A stretch of 64,000 bases of DNA from Bradyrhizobium sp. NP1 (GTDB lineage: Bacteria > Pseudomonadota > Alphaproteobacteria > Rhizobiales > Xanthobacteraceae): positions 1,962,001 to 2,026,000 of the forward strand of contig NZ_CP127385.1 of assembly GCF_030378205.1 (NCBI RefSeq), in the 5' to 3' direction. Position 1 is the stretch's first letter, and every line of letters starts with the position of its first letter. Of the stretch, positions 28,652 to 37,632 are shown in pieces. Below the pieces are notes generated by a model. That model saw only the letters and a list, made by a program, of their open reading frames with translations, made no database searches and was not told the DNA's origin. Made by a program: the position numbers and the translations under genes.

Positions 28652-29116
28652 ATGAGCAGGGCCGGCGAGCAGGGCTTTACGCTTCTGGAGATGGTGTGCG
28701 TGATCGCGCTCATCGCCATGCTGGCGGCTGTGCTGCTGCCGTTCGTCCCCCATCACACTTCGCGCTCGCGGCTGCAGGCCTATGCGCTGGAAGCCGCGAC
28801 GTTGCTGAAAGCCGATCGCAACGCCGCAATTCGGCGCGGCGCCGACGTCTCGACCCTGGTCGACGCGGCATCACGCGCGATCCGGTCCGGCGCGACCGCG
28901 CAGACGTTGCGTATTCCCGATGATGTCCGCTTCGATGCGCTGCTGCCGCAGACCTGCCGCCAGCGCCCGGCGCTCTCGACCGTCAGCTTCTTCGCTGACG
29001 GCATGTCGTGCGGCGGCACGATCGCGCTGGCGCGGCTCGACACGGCTTACGAAATTCGCGTGAACTGGCTGACCGGGAGGATCGAAATTGTCTCGCGCCC
29101 GACGCTCGCCAACTGA
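28652..29116 (+). CDS. gspH: Minor pseudopilin GspH
   Basis: The 154-residue protein has a short leader and cleavage site EQG|FTLLEMVCVIALIAML, then a weakly conserved globular region with LKADRNAAIRRGADVS and SFFADGMSCGGTIAL, as expected for the H pseudopilin (T2SS GspH domain). It starts 6 bases after gspG. GspH joins I, J and K at the tip or shaft of the pseudopilus. Confidence 0.88.
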   Translation: MSRAGEQGFTLLEMVCVIALIAMLAAVLLPFVPHHTSRSRLQAYALEAATLLKADRNAAIRRGADVSTLVDAASRAIRSGATAQTLRIPDDVRFDALLPQTCRQRPALSTVSFFADGMSCGGTIALARLDTAYEIRVNWLTGRIEIVSRPTLAN

Positions 29117-29495
29117 TCGGCCGGACGCCGGCTTCACGATCATGGAAGTGCTGATCGCACTTGCCGTCGTCGCGGTCTCGATCGTTGCGATCGGTTCGGT
29201 GATGTCGACCAATGCGCGCGGCGTCACGAAGCTGGAAAACCATGTGGCGCTGATGCAGTCCGTGCAGACGGTGCTCGCGACCGCGATACCGCAGCGCAAG
29301 GAGCTTGGCCCGGGGCGGCTTTCCGGCGAGCTGCGCGACTATCGTTGGCAGGTCGACATCGCGCCGCTCGGCGGCGACTGGGAGGTGAAGGACGCGCCCT
29401 GGATACCGGAGCTGGTCACGGTCCGCGTTCGTTCGCCGACCGGCGCCACGGTCGATCTTGAAACCGTCCGTCTGATGCGGGGAGCGCGCCGATGA
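29088..29495 (+). CDS. gspI: Minor pseudopilin GspI
   Basis: The 135-residue protein has the cleavage site DAG|FTIMEVLIALAVVAVS and a domain with MQSVQTVLATAIPQRKELGPG and YRWQVDIAPLGG, as in GspI. The start is a TTG preceded by GGAGG (29078-29081 region), overlapping gspH by 29 bases, so translation is probably coupled. GspI nucleates the minor-pseudopilin tip with J and K. Confidence 0.88.
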   Translation: MSRARRSPTDRPDAGFTIMEVLIALAVVAVSIVAIGSVMSTNARGVTKLENHVALMQSVQTVLATAIPQRKELGPGRLSGELRDYRWQVDIAPLGGDWEVKDAPWIPELVTVRVRSPTGATVDLETVRLMRGARR

Positions 29496-30229
29496 CAGGC
29501 CAAGCCGACATCAGGCGAAGGGCCGAGCAGGGCTTCACCCTGGTCGAGGCGCTGGTGGCGCTGGCGTTGACCGGGCTCGTGCTGTCGGCGCTCGCGACGC
29601 TGACCGCGCAATGGCTGCCGAGCTGGAATCGCGGTTTCGATCGCATCCAGCACAGCGAGCTGATCGGGATCGCGATGCAGCGGATCGCCGCCGACCTCGC
29701 TGCGGCCGAATATGTGGCCGCCGGACGCGAGCGGAAAAGGCCGCTGTTCGATGGGTCGGCCCTGTCGGTCACCTTTGTGCGCACCGCGCTCGGTCCCAAT
29801 GCTGGCGTGGGCCTCGATGTGGTGCGGATCGGCGAGACGACCGATCAGGGGCGGCTGGTGACCCTGCGCACACGCATGCCGTTTGCGCCGCTGCCGCCGG
29901 GCGTCTCGCCATCAGAGCAGATTCATCCGGCCGATCCGGTGGTGCTGCTGCGACCGCCCCTCCGGCTGTCGTTCTCCTATGCCGGGCCAGATCGCCTCTT
30001 CCGTGACACCTGGCAGGACATGGACAAGCTGCCGGCGGCAATCATGCTGACGGTCCGCGATGCGGCAAGCGAGCGGGTGCTGGCGGTGTCGACGGTGACG
30101 CCGGTTCACGTCAATGCGCCCGCTACCGGCGCAAAATCCGACGACGACCAGAAGGATGGAGCGAAGGACGACATCAAGGATGGCAGCAAGCCGGCCGGCG
30201 GCTCGAGCAGGGAGGGCGGCGCCTCATGA
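29492..30229 (+). CDS. gspJ: Minor pseudopilin GspJ
   Basis: The 245-residue protein has EQG|FTLVEALVALALTGLV and then LIGIAMQRIAADLAAAEYV, the GspJ pattern. The C-terminal 35 residues are a Lys/Asp/Ser/Gly-rich tail (DDDQKDGAKDDIKDGSK) that is not part of the usual domain and is probably disordered. It overlaps gspI by ATGA. It forms the I-J-K tip complex. Confidence 0.88.
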   Translation: MTGQADIRRRAEQGFTLVEALVALALTGLVLSALATLTAQWLPSWNRGFDRIQHSELIGIAMQRIAADLAAAEYVAAGRERKRPLFDGSALSVTFVRTALGPNAGVGLDVVRIGETTDQGRLVTLRTRMPFAPLPPGVSPSEQIHPADPVVLLRPPLRLSFSYAGPDRLFRDTWQDMDKLPAAIMLTVRDAASERVLAVSTVTPVHVNAPATGAKSDDDQKDGAKDDIKDGSKPAGGSSREGGAS

Positions 30230-31137
30230 CGCAAGCGAATTCGCCTCGCCTGTCCGAGCAGGGTTTCGTCATCGTTGCGGTGCTGTGGCTCGTTGCGGCC
30301 CTGGCCGCGCTCGCCCTGGTCTTCTCGATCTATCTGTCGAATTCGGCGCGGGCGCTGGCGCTTGGCGACACGGCGGCACAGACGGAAGCGCTGGTGTCGG
30401 CGGGCGTCGAACTTGCGGCCTACCAGTTGCAGCTCGCGGCGGAAGAGTCGCGCCCGGCGCAAGGAGCATTCCGCATCCGGATCGGCAGCGCGGACCTCGC
30501 CATCTCCTATGTCTCCGAAGCGGCGCGGATCGACCTCAACGCGGCGCCGAAGGAGCTGATTGCCGGCCTGCTGTCGGTGCTTGGCGCTGGCGAGGATGAG
30601 GCCAGGGAAGGGGCCGATCGCATCGTGGCGTGGCGGACCCGCTCGACGCCGGAGAGCGCGGGCAATGAGGACGCGCTCTATCGCGCCGCCGGCCGCAGCT
30701 ACTCGCCGCGCCAGGCGCCGTTCGTCCATATCAACGAGCTCGGTCTGGTGCTCGGGCTGTCGCCCGCATTGGTCGAGCGCGCGCTGCCTTTCGTCACGGT
30801 GTTCAGCGGTGCCTCCGGCGTCGATGTGCTGACCGCGGCACCGGAAGTCATCGCATCGCTGCCCGGCATGACGCCGCTGATCCTCAAGGCGTTTCTCGAT
30901 GAACGCAGCGCGTTGCCGGACGACAAGACGGCGATCGCGGCGGCACTGGGCACGGCTGCGGCGAGCGCGAGCCAGCAGCGCAGCCGTGCCTATCGCATCC
31001 TTGTCCGCATTCGCCTTCCGAATGGCCGCGAAAACGCATCCGACGTGGTGATCGTGCTTCGCAACGACGAGGAACCTTATCGCGTGCTGTCGTGGCAGGA
31101 CGTGACCGCAAGCTTCCGCGCGCGGAGGTCGTCATGA
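30226..31137 (+). CDS. gspK: Tip pseudopilin GspK
   Basis: The 303-residue protein has EQG|FVIVAVLWLVAALAALAL, lacking the fifth-position glutamate as is usual for GspK, followed by ARIDLNAAPKELIAGLL and helix-hairpin-helix-like helical insert segments (INELGLVLGLSPALVERALPFVTVFSG). GspK caps the pseudopilus. It overlaps gspJ and gspL by ATGA junctions. Confidence 0.88.
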   Translation: MTQANSPRLSEQGFVIVAVLWLVAALAALALVFSIYLSNSARALALGDTAAQTEALVSAGVELAAYQLQLAAEESRPAQGAFRIRIGSADLAISYVSEAARIDLNAAPKELIAGLLSVLGAGEDEAREGADRIVAWRTRSTPESAGNEDALYRAAGRSYSPRQAPFVHINELGLVLGLSPALVERALPFVTVFSGASGVDVLTAAPEVIASLPGMTPLILKAFLDERSALPDDKTAIAAALGTAAASASQQRSRAYRILVRIRLPNGRENASDVVIVLRNDEEPYRVLSWQDVTASFRARRSS

Positions 31138-32213
31138 ATGGAGCGCTTGCCGAATTGAAGGCACTGCTCGCGGTCTGGATCACGGCGGTCGCCGCGGCCG
31201 TGAACGCGACGATGGCGAGAATCCGGCCGCAACCGCGTATCCGCATGGTCGAGGGCGAGGATGGTCGCTTCACCGCGTGCCTTGTCGCTGCGCCGAAAGG
31301 CGCGGTCCTGCCGGATCTGTCATTTCATGTGGCGCACGACCGGTGCGAGCCGACACCGAGCGCGGAATGGCGGACCGTACTGCGCGGCAGCCGCATCGAG
31401 CTGTTGCTCAGGCCGGATCAGGTGCTGTTCCGCACTCTCGATTTTCCGAGGCAGGCGGCCGATTTCCTCGACGGCATGGTCCGCGCACAGATCGACCGTC
31501 TGACGCCCTGGGCCGCGAGTGAGGCGCTATTCGGCATCACCGCAGCAGCGACGGCACCGAACGATCGCATCGCGGTGACGCTCGCGGCGACCGCGCGGCA
31601 AAGGATTGAGCCGCTGCTCAGGCTGGCGTCAGGTTTCGGCGCGACATCCATCGCCGGTATTGTCGAGGTGTCCGAAGCTGGGCGGGCAGCGCAGCCGATC
31701 AAGCTGTTCGAGACAGTGCTGGCCGGCGCCGGCAGCGCTGCCATCGATATTCCCCGCTTGCTGCGCCTGACCCTGGTTGGTGCCGCAGCTGCAGCTGCGC
31801 TTACGCTTGCGATCACTGGCTATGTCGGCGGCAGGCTGGAGGCGGAGCAGCAGGGTCTGCAGCAGCGGATCGCGCAGCGGCGCGCGGCCCTGCGCATCGC
31901 GCAGCCCGGCGGATCGGCCGAAACACTGCTCGCCCGGCGCAAGCAGACTTCGCCGCCGAGCGTGATGGTGCTCGAGGCCGTCTCCAGGGCCTTGCCCGAC
32001 ACCACCTATGTGACGGAGCTCAGGATCGAGGCCGACAAGATGCAGGTGGTCGGCCTCACCCAGGATGCGCCGTCCCTGATCAGGCTGTTGGAGCAGTCGC
32101 CGCAATTCACCCGGGCCACCTTCTTCGCGCCAACCACGCGCGGCCAGAGTGACCCGGGCGAGCGATTCCACATCGAGGCGCATATCACACCTTATTTTGG
32201 ATCGGGATCATGA
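31134..32213 (+). CDS. gspL: Type II secretion assembly protein GspL
   Basis: The 359-residue protein has an N-terminal actin-like cytoplasmic part (RIELLLRPDQVLFRTLDFPRQAADFLDGMVRAQIDRLTPW), one membrane helix (LTLVGAAAAAALTLAITGYVGG, around residue 210) and a periplasmic ferredoxin-like part with the PilN-like pattern VMVLEAVSRALPDTTYVTELRIE. It links GspE to the membrane platform. The ATG at 31134 overlaps the gspK stop; an earlier in-frame start would lie inside gspK. Confidence 0.87.
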   Translation: MNGALAELKALLAVWITAVAAAVNATMARIRPQPRIRMVEGEDGRFTACLVAAPKGAVLPDLSFHVAHDRCEPTPSAEWRTVLRGSRIELLLRPDQVLFRTLDFPRQAADFLDGMVRAQIDRLTPWAASEALFGITAAATAPNDRIAVTLAATARQRIEPLLRLASGFGATSIAGIVEVSEAGRAAQPIKLFETVLAGAGSAAIDIPRLLRLTLVGAAAAAALTLAITGYVGGRLEAEQQGLQQRIAQRRAALRIAQPGGSAETLLARRKQTSPPSVMVLEAVSRALPDTTYVTELRIEADKMQVVGLTQDAPSLIRLLEQSPQFTRATFFAPTTRGQSDPGERFHIEAHITPYFGSGS

Positions 32214-32770
32214 ACGGCGTCGCGACCTTGCGAAGAATCCTCGGCAAGCCGCTCCCCGCGGCCGCGCTCTATCTCGGCGTCTTGATGCTATGTCTGTTCG
32301 AGATCGCCGGCGCATTGAGCGACTTGGCGAGCCGGCGCGCCGAGGTCGCTGCGGCGTCCGCGATGCTGGAGCAGTTCGAAGGCCGCAAGGCCGCGTTGGC
32401 ACGCGGCCAGGGCTCCGACATCAACGCGCCTGCCGGCTCCCCATTCCTCGAAGGCGCGACCGTGACGGTGGCGGGCGCAGCATTGTTGCAGCGTGTTTCA
32501 GCCGTGGTGACAAGGCTCGGCGGCAACGTGCTGTCGTCGCAGGTCGATCTGCAGGGCACGCAGTCCAAGGCGGGATTCGTCAGCATCATCGCAAGCTGCG
32601 ACATCGATCAGCCGGGCCTGCAGCAACTGCTCTATGACCTCGAAGCGGGTATGCCGTTCCTGTTCGTCGATCAGCTCTCGGTGCAGGCGTCGGCGAATTT
32701 CGCAAGCGCAGGCGAGGGCAGGCTGCGCATTCTGCTCGCAGTCTCGGGACAATGGCAGGGGGCGAAATGA
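32210..32770 (+). CDS. gspM: Type II secretion assembly protein GspM
   Basis: The 186-residue bitopic protein has one N-terminal membrane helix (AAALYLGVLMLCLFEIAGAL), a short coiled-coil region, and a small alpha/beta domain with GFVSIIASCDIDQPGLQQLLYDLEAG and FLFVDQLSVQA, matching the GspM type II family. It partners GspL. It overlaps gspL and gspN by ATGA junctions. Confidence 0.85.
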   Translation: MNGVATLRRILGKPLPAAALYLGVLMLCLFEIAGALSDLASRRAEVAAASAMLEQFEGRKAALARGQGSDINAPAGSPFLEGATVTVAGAALLQRVSAVVTRLGGNVLSSQVDLQGTQSKAGFVSIIASCDIDQPGLQQLLYDLEAGMPFLFVDQLSVQASANFASAGEGRLRILLAVSGQWQGAK

Positions 32771-33444
32771 CGGTGCGGAAGACGAGAAGGACCGCCACGT
32801 GGCTGTTTCTGCTGGCGTGCGTCGGATCGGTGCTGCCGGCACCCACCTCGGCTTTGCCGACCGACGCGCCATCGCTCGATGCGGAGGTGCCTCCCCGCGC
32901 TGACGCGCCGGCTGGCTCTTCGCTGTGGGATACGCCGGCTGCTCCCGCGCCGATCGTCGTGCGGCCGCCCGAGCCGCCGCCCGTTGCGCCGTCGCGCACG
33001 CCGAGCGCGAACCCGCTCTGGGGCATCCCGCTCGCCACTCTGTCTGCGACGCGGGAGCGACCGATCTTCTCGGTGTCGCGGCGTCCGCCGCCACCCGCCG
33101 TCGTCGCGGCACCCGTGGTGAAGCCGCCGCCAGCGCCGAAGCCGCCCCGGATCGAGCGTCCGCAGCTCGCGCTGGTCGGCACCATCGCTGGCGGCGACGA
33201 AAGCTTCGGCATCTTCGTCGATCAGGCGACCAAGGCAGCGCTGCGCCTCAGGATCGGAGAGGACTATCAGGGCTGGAAGCTGCGCGCGGTGCAGGGCCGC
33301 GAGGTGACGCTTGAGCGCGACCAGCAGACCACGACCTTGAGCCTGCCGCAGCCCGGCGCCGGCAGCGTCGGCGCGGCGCGTGCGTCGACCGACAAGGCAA
33401 TGGCACAGGACGACGATCCGTCGCCACGAAGGGCCCGGCGCTAG
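32767..33444 (+). CDS. gspN: GspN/GspC-like type II secretion protein
   Basis: The 225-residue protein has an N-terminal hydrophobic segment (WLFLLACVGSVLPAPTSA), a long Pro/Ala-rich linker with RERPIFSVSRRPPPP, and a C-terminal homology-region-like beta domain (LALVGTIAGGDESFGIFVDQ, then LRIGEDYQGWKLRAVQGREVTLE). This is the GspC HR or GspN pattern that binds the secretin N0 domain. No separate gspC is seen, so it may fill that role. The final stop TAG (33442-33444) is part of the terminal CTAG of the repeat copy 3. Confidence 0.8.
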   Translation: MTVRKTRRTATWLFLLACVGSVLPAPTSALPTDAPSLDAEVPPRADAPAGSSLWDTPAAPAPIVVRPPEPPPVAPSRTPSANPLWGIPLATLSATRERPIFSVSRRPPPPAVVAAPVVKPPPAPKPPRIERPQLALVGTIAGGDESFGIFVDQATKAALRLRIGEDYQGWKLRAVQGREVTLERDQQTTTLSLPQPGAGSVGAARASTDKAMAQDDDPSPRRARR

Positions 33445-33607
33445 TGGAGCGGATGTGACGTTCGCTACCCATTTGCCACGATTCCATCATGCGAACGTCA
33501 AATCCAAAGCTCCACTAGCACTAAGAACTTAGCTCGTGGTCCTTTGATTCTAACGTTCGCAAACGTGCCTCCCAGATGGGATGTGAATGTTGGAATCGGA
33601 CCACTAG
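33441..33607. repeat. Composite CTAG-bounded palindromic repeat, full copy 3 (inverted)
   Basis: This 167-bp element is nearly the exact reverse complement of copy 1: hairpin B comes first (CTAGTGGAGCGGATGTGACG to AAATCCAAAGCTCCACTAG), then a divergent linker containing CTAAGAACTTAG, then hairpin A ending GGAATCGGACCACTAG. Both hairpins keep the same arms, including the three-base TTT bulge of hairpin B. It separates the convergent gspN and prepilin peptidase genes and could act as a bidirectional terminator. Confidence 0.9.
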
Positions 33608-34068
33608 AAGCCGCTCTGCTGAAGCCCAGCGGTAACCAGAAGTCCCAGCGCGAGAAACGGACCAAACGGCAGGACGGTTTGCCGCGTCATCGTCTGTCCT
33701 GCGACATGGAGGATGCCTGCGGTTGCAAGCGCGGTCAGCGAAGCGATCAGGAGCTGGAGCGGAACGCCGGCAACGCCGATCCAGATGCCGGATGCGGCGA
33801 GCAGCTTGACGTCGCCAAGTCCGAGACCGTGGAATTTCCGAATCCGGAAATAGAGCGCGCGCAAGAGCCACAGGACCGCGCCGATCGCGATGCCTTCGCC
33901 GAAGGCCTGCAAAGCTACCGTCCAGCCGCCAAGCGAGAGCGCCCGCGCCAGCCCGACAATGGCGATGGCAAGGTTGAGCCAGTCCGGGATGATGCCACGC
34001 TTGATGTCGATCCATGCGAGTAGGGCGCTTGCGACGCAGAGCAGGGCGAAACAGATCGCTGCGAGCAT
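33604..34068 (-). CDS. A24 prepilin peptidase (short, CpaA-like)
   Basis: The 154-residue membrane protein has the two catalytic aspartates of type IV prepilin peptidases in LAWIDIKRGIIPDWLN (residue about 21) and GLGLGDVKLLAASG. It contains only the peptidase domain and lacks the N-terminal methylase domain with its CxxC pairs. It would cleave the GspG-K leaders. It is convergent to gspN across the repeat; its TAG stop (33604-33606) is the outer CTAG of that repeat. Confidence 0.88.
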   Translation of the reverse strand: MLAAICFALLCVASALLAWIDIKRGIIPDWLNLAIAIVGLARALSLGGWTVALQAFGEGIAIGAVLWLLRALYFRIRKFHGLGLGDVKLLAASGIWIGVAGVPLQLLIASLTALATAGILHVAGQTMTRQTVLPFGPFLALGLLVTAGLQQSGF

Positions 34069-34485
34069 GATGGGGATCGCCGTGTGAAACCAACGTGTTG
34101 CCCACTATAGATCAAGCGCCTGCTTGCCTGCATCGACGAAATGCTGGTGCGGGCTCCTGAATCTCCGCAGGCATCGATCCCCCGAGGGCCCCGGGCGGGC
34201 TGGCCAGATCTCCGTTCGCTTCCGAATCGTTTTGACCACAGGCGAACAAATCCTTGCGCGAGACGACCAGCGTGTCGGGTCGCGGGCTTGCGCGGCGTCG
34301 AAATCCTGTGAGTTCGCCGTGCCGCCTTCATAGGACGACAACACCGATCGTTCGCCGCGACGCTTGTCGCGTGGATGTTGTCGAAGCGTCATGCCAGCGG
34401 AATAACGCGCGTCATCGTAGCCGAATACCAACGTCCTCGTTACCACCCACCCACCCACTCAAGAAACTCCAGACAGGAGAAGGTT
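34069..34485. other. Intergenic region upstream of the phosphoesterase gene
   Basis: This 417-base gap separates the divergent prepilin peptidase and exported phosphoesterase genes. It contains a run of CCAC repeats (34442-34460) just before the phosphoesterase ribosome-binding site. No convincing gene, hairpin, Pho box or -35/-10 pair was found. Confidence 0.5.
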
Positions 34486-36435
34486 ATGTCAAAAGCTTCG
34501 CTCGCGCGCAGGCTTCGCTGGTTGCTGCTTGGCGCGTCCGTGACGACCCTTGCACTTGCGCAAGGTGTACGTGCCGAGGACGGTGATCGGGACGATGCTC
34601 GCAACCCGGTCGAACGGATCCGCACCGCATCGCCGATCAAGCATGTGATTATTATTGTTGGCGAAAACCGCAGCTTTGATCATTTGTTCGCGACCTATAC
34701 GCCGAAATCCGGCCATGAGCGCGTGCTGAACCTGCTCTCGGAGCGCATCGTCAAGGCTGACGGTTCGCCGAACGAAAACTTCGACCGAGCGCACCAGTTC
34801 CAGATCAGCTCCGCGCCGAACGGCGGGAAGTATTTCATCAGCGCGGGCTCGGCCAACAAGACGCTTTACACGACACTGCCGGCGCCCGATCTCGGCGGCG
34901 TGCAGAATCCGCCGGCGGCCGGTGTTCTCAGCCTGCCGGGCGGTGATCCCGGGCTGCCGCCTTCACAGCAGTTCCTGTTCGGCACCGGCGGCACCGGGCT
35001 GCCCAACAGCCTGGGCCCGGATACCCGCATCACCAACGTGAACACGCTGCCTCCGGGACCGTTCCAGCTGACCGGCCCGACCATGCCCTACGACGCCTAC
35101 ACGGCCGACACCATTCATCAGTTCTTCCAGATGTATCAGCAGGTGGATTGCGCGATCGACGCCGAGCATGTCAGCCGCCGCAACCCGACCGGTTGTCTGC
35201 ACGATCTGCAGTCGGCGGTCACCACCACCTATTCGACGCCGCCCGGCGGCGCGCCGCACGACACTGGCCAGACCATGGCCTTCTTCAACATGCAGAACGG
35301 CGACGTGCCTTACTTCAAGCTGCTCGCCGACGAGTTCACGATCAGCGACAACTATCACCAGCCCGTCATGGGCGGCACCGGTCCGGACAGCGTTCCGCTC
35401 GGCTTTGCCGACCAGGTCTTCTTCGGCGACGGTCACGGCAACGCCGCGACGCCGCCTGCCAGCACCGTCTACAACCCCGATCCGCGGCCCAACACGCTGA
35501 ACCAGTACACCTTGCGCAAGCAGTGGTTCAACTGCTCCGATGCGACGCAGCCGGGCGTCAAGCCGATCCTCGATTATCTCGGCAAGCTGCCGTACACGGT
35601 GCAGGCGAAGTGCGACGCCGGCCATTACTACAACGCCGTGAACATCAGCCCGGCCTGGACGCCGCAGGGCACCCCGAGCGGGGCCGGCTCGATCCCGCCG
35701 GTCACGATGACCAGCGTCGGCGACCTCCTGAGCGCGAAGAACATTCCGTGGAAGTATTATGGCGGCGGCTACAACGTCTCCGGCACCGGCACGCCGCTGG
35801 ACGGCACCTATTGCGACATCTGCAATCCGTTCGAGTATCAGCTCAACTATCCGGCGATGCGCGCCGATCACATGCGCGACGTCACCGACCTGTTCAATGA
35901 CTTGAAGAACGGCACGCTGCCGGCGGTATCCTATGTGAAGCCGGACGGTGCGCTTGACGGTCATCCGGCCTCGTCGAAGTTCAACCTGTTCGAGGCGTTC
36001 GCCAAGAACATCGTCGAACTCGCCAGGAGCAACCGCGAGCAGTGGGAAAGCACGGCGATCTTCGTCACCGTCGACGAAGGCGGCGGCTACTACGATTCGG
36101 GCTTCATTCAGCCGGTCGACTTCTTCGGCACCGGTCCGCGCATTCCCATGATCGCGGTTTCGCCGTTCTCGCGCGGCGGTCATGTCAGCCACGTCTATGG
36201 CGAGCACTCCTCGTTCGTGAAATTCGTCGAGCGCAACTGGCATCTCGGCAAGCTGAGCCAGCGCAGCCGCGACAATCTGCCCAACCCGCGCATCGACGAT
36301 GACAACCCCTATGTCCCCGTCAACATGCCGGCGATCGGCGATCTGTTCGACATGTTCGATTTCGACCGCGATCGTGATCGCGATCATGATCGCGACCACG
36401 ATCATGACCGGGACGACGGCCGCGACTTCCACTAA
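34486..36435 (+). CDS. Exported phosphoesterase (acid phosphatase/phospholipase C family)
   Basis: The 649-residue protein has a signal peptide (residues 1-30, LLLGASVTTLALAQGVRA) and the phosphoesterase-family motifs IKHVIIIVGENRSFDHLFATY at the N terminus, DNYHQPVMGGTGPDS, FVTVDEGGGYYDSG and a late MIAVSPFSRGGHVSHVYGEHSS. These contribute two-metal phosphatase ligands. Such enzymes release phosphate or diacylglycerol outside the cell and are classic type II secretion substrates. The ATG follows CAGGAGAAGGTT. The last 25 residues are an Asp/Arg/His-only repeat tail (DRDRDHDRDHDHDRDD). A terminator follows at 36457. Confidence 0.85.
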   Translation: MSKASLARRLRWLLLGASVTTLALAQGVRAEDGDRDDARNPVERIRTASPIKHVIIIVGENRSFDHLFATYTPKSGHERVLNLLSERIVKADGSPNENFDRAHQFQISSAPNGGKYFISAGSANKTLYTTLPAPDLGGVQNPPAAGVLSLPGGDPGLPPSQQFLFGTGGTGLPNSLGPDTRITNVNTLPPGPFQLTGPTMPYDAYTADTIHQFFQMYQQVDCAIDAEHVSRRNPTGCLHDLQSAVTTTYSTPPGGAPHDTGQTMAFFNMQNGDVPYFKLLADEFTISDNYHQPVMGGTGPDSVPLGFADQVFFGDGHGNAATPPASTVYNPDPRPNTLNQYTLRKQWFNCSDATQPGVKPILDYLGKLPYTVQAKCDAGHYYNAVNISPAWTPQGTPSGAGSIPPVTMTSVGDLLSAKNIPWKYYGGGYNVSGTGTPLDGTYCDICNPFEYQLNYPAMRADHMRDVTDLFNDLKNGTLPAVSYVKPDGALDGHPASSKFNLFEAFAKNIVELARSNREQWESTAIFVTVDEGGGYYDSGFIQPVDFFGTGPRIPMIAVSPFSRGGHVSHVYGEHSSFVKFVERNWHLGKLSQRSRDNLPNPRIDDDNPYVPVNMPAIGDLFDMFDFDRDRDRDHDRDHDHDRDDGRDFH

Positions 36436-36456
36436 CTGAGGCGAAAGAGACAGGTT

Positions 36457-36490
36457 GGGCCGGCTGCTTGCAGCCGGCCCTTCCTTTTTT
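36457..36490 (+). terminator. Rho-independent terminator of the phosphoesterase gene
   Basis: GGGCCGGCTGC (36457-36467) and GCAGCCGGCCC (36470-36480) form a strong stem with a very small loop, followed by TTCCTTTTTT. It lies 22 bases after the phosphoesterase stop and before the convergent LysR gene. Confidence 0.88.
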
Positions 36491-36540
36491 GGTCCGACTG
36501 CGCGAGCAAGGCGCGTGCGGGTCGTTGCACCAGATTGCGC

Positions 36541-37434
36541 TTACGGTTTTCGCACGAAGCGGCTCACCTCGGCGTCGAATGCGGCAAGAAACGCCTTCCC
36601 GACGACCGAGAGTTCGCGCTCCGCCGAGGCGAACGCCGCAATTTCGTAAGGTACCGCCGGCTCGAAGCGGCGAACCTCGATGCCGAGGCAGCGGAACTGT
36701 TCGGCGCTGGCGGGGTCCACGACCGAAACGCCGACGCCGCTTGCCACCAGCGCACAGATCGTGACGAACTGATCGGCCGATGCGACCAGGTTGAGCCGCG
36801 CGCCGGCGTCGGAAAACACGCTCGATACCACGTGATGCGCGTACCACTCGCGCGACACGCCGACGTAGGGCAGGTTCGACATGGCGCGTGGCGTCACGAC
36901 CTTCCGCGCCGCCAGCGGATGGCCTTTCGGCATGATGGCGACGCATTCCATGCCGTAGCGCCGCACGTTCAATCCCGTCGGGTCGATCGGGACCTCGGCG
37001 ATGCCGATGTCGTGCATGGCCGAAGGAAACATCATGCGCACCTGATCGGAATTGCGGGTCAGGACCTGGAGGCGCACTGCCGGGCGCTCCCGCGCGAATC
37101 GCGCGATCACCGCCGGCAGCAGCGCGGTGCTCGCCATCGGATGGCTTGCCACCACGAGCGATCCGTCGCGGCCGAGCTTGATATCCTCCACCGATCGCTC
37201 GAGGAAATCGATCCGCGCCAGCATGCGATCGACCGTGCCGCGAAAGGCCAGTGCCTCCGGGGTCGGACGCAGCCGTTTTCCCGCACGTTCGAACAGGGCA
37301 AAGCCAAGTTCCTGCTCCAGCCGCGCGAGCTGCGCGCTGACTGCCGGCTGCGTCACCCCGAGCGATGCCGCCGCGTGGGTCACCGAACCGGTGTCGAGTA
37401 CGGTGCGAAACATTTCAAGCAGGCGGATTTCCAT
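36541..37434 (-). CDS. LysR family transcriptional regulator
   Basis: The 297-residue protein has the LysR winged helix at its N terminus (MEIRLLEMFRTVLDTGSVT, then AASLGVTQPAVSAQLARLEQ and LGFALFERAGKRL) and a co-inducer domain with DGSLVVASHPMASTALLPAVI. The ATG at 37434 places the helix-turn-helix at the usual position; the frame is open to 37473. It is divergent from the amino-acid-type ABC operon at 37633 and probably controls it, as LysR genes usually control their divergent neighbour. Confidence 0.88.
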   Translation of the reverse strand: MEIRLLEMFRTVLDTGSVTHAAASLGVTQPAVSAQLARLEQELGFALFERAGKRLRPTPEALAFRGTVDRMLARIDFLERSVEDIKLGRDGSLVVASHPMASTALLPAVIARFARERPAVRLQVLTRNSDQVRMMFPSAMHDIGIAEVPIDPTGLNVRRYGMECVAIMPKGHPLAARKVVTPRAMSNLPYVGVSREWYAHHVVSSVFSDAGARLNLVASADQFVTICALVASGVGVSVVDPASAEQFRCLGIEVRRFEPAVPYEIAAFASAERELSVVGKAFLAAFDAEVSRFVRKP

Positions 37435-37632
37435 GATGCGCTCGGCGCCAGATGCTGCAGGCTTTTCAGGCAATTGCCGGAAGTTCGTGCAGCTTTCAAG
37501 ATTTTTGTTCCGTATGCAATCATATATTAAAAATAGCTATTGAAGTTTCCGCAAATGCAGGCCTAGATTTAGCATAATGGTTCAAATAAAAGAATCATGA
37601 ATAGATTTTGCTTATAAGTGAGGCGAACGGAC
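37435..37632. promoter_or_regulatory. AT-rich divergent control region of LysR and the ABC operon
   Basis: The stretch 37480-37620 is strikingly AT-rich compared with its surroundings. TTGAAG (37540-37545) and TAGATT (37564-37569) are spaced by 18 bases and may form the rightward promoter. AT-rich LysR-type sites are expected here, but no single dyad stands out. Confidence 0.35.

Noticed and set aside
34384..34440. GTCAT-containing segments considered as a Pho box for the phosphoesterase
   Set aside because: The two half-sites do not have the 11-base spacing of CTGTCAT direct repeats, and the match is weak.
36361..36425. Short tandem GATCGCGAT/GATCATGAT units considered as a CRISPR or iteron array
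   Set aside because: The units are coding, in frame with the phosphoesterase, and lack spacers or replication features.
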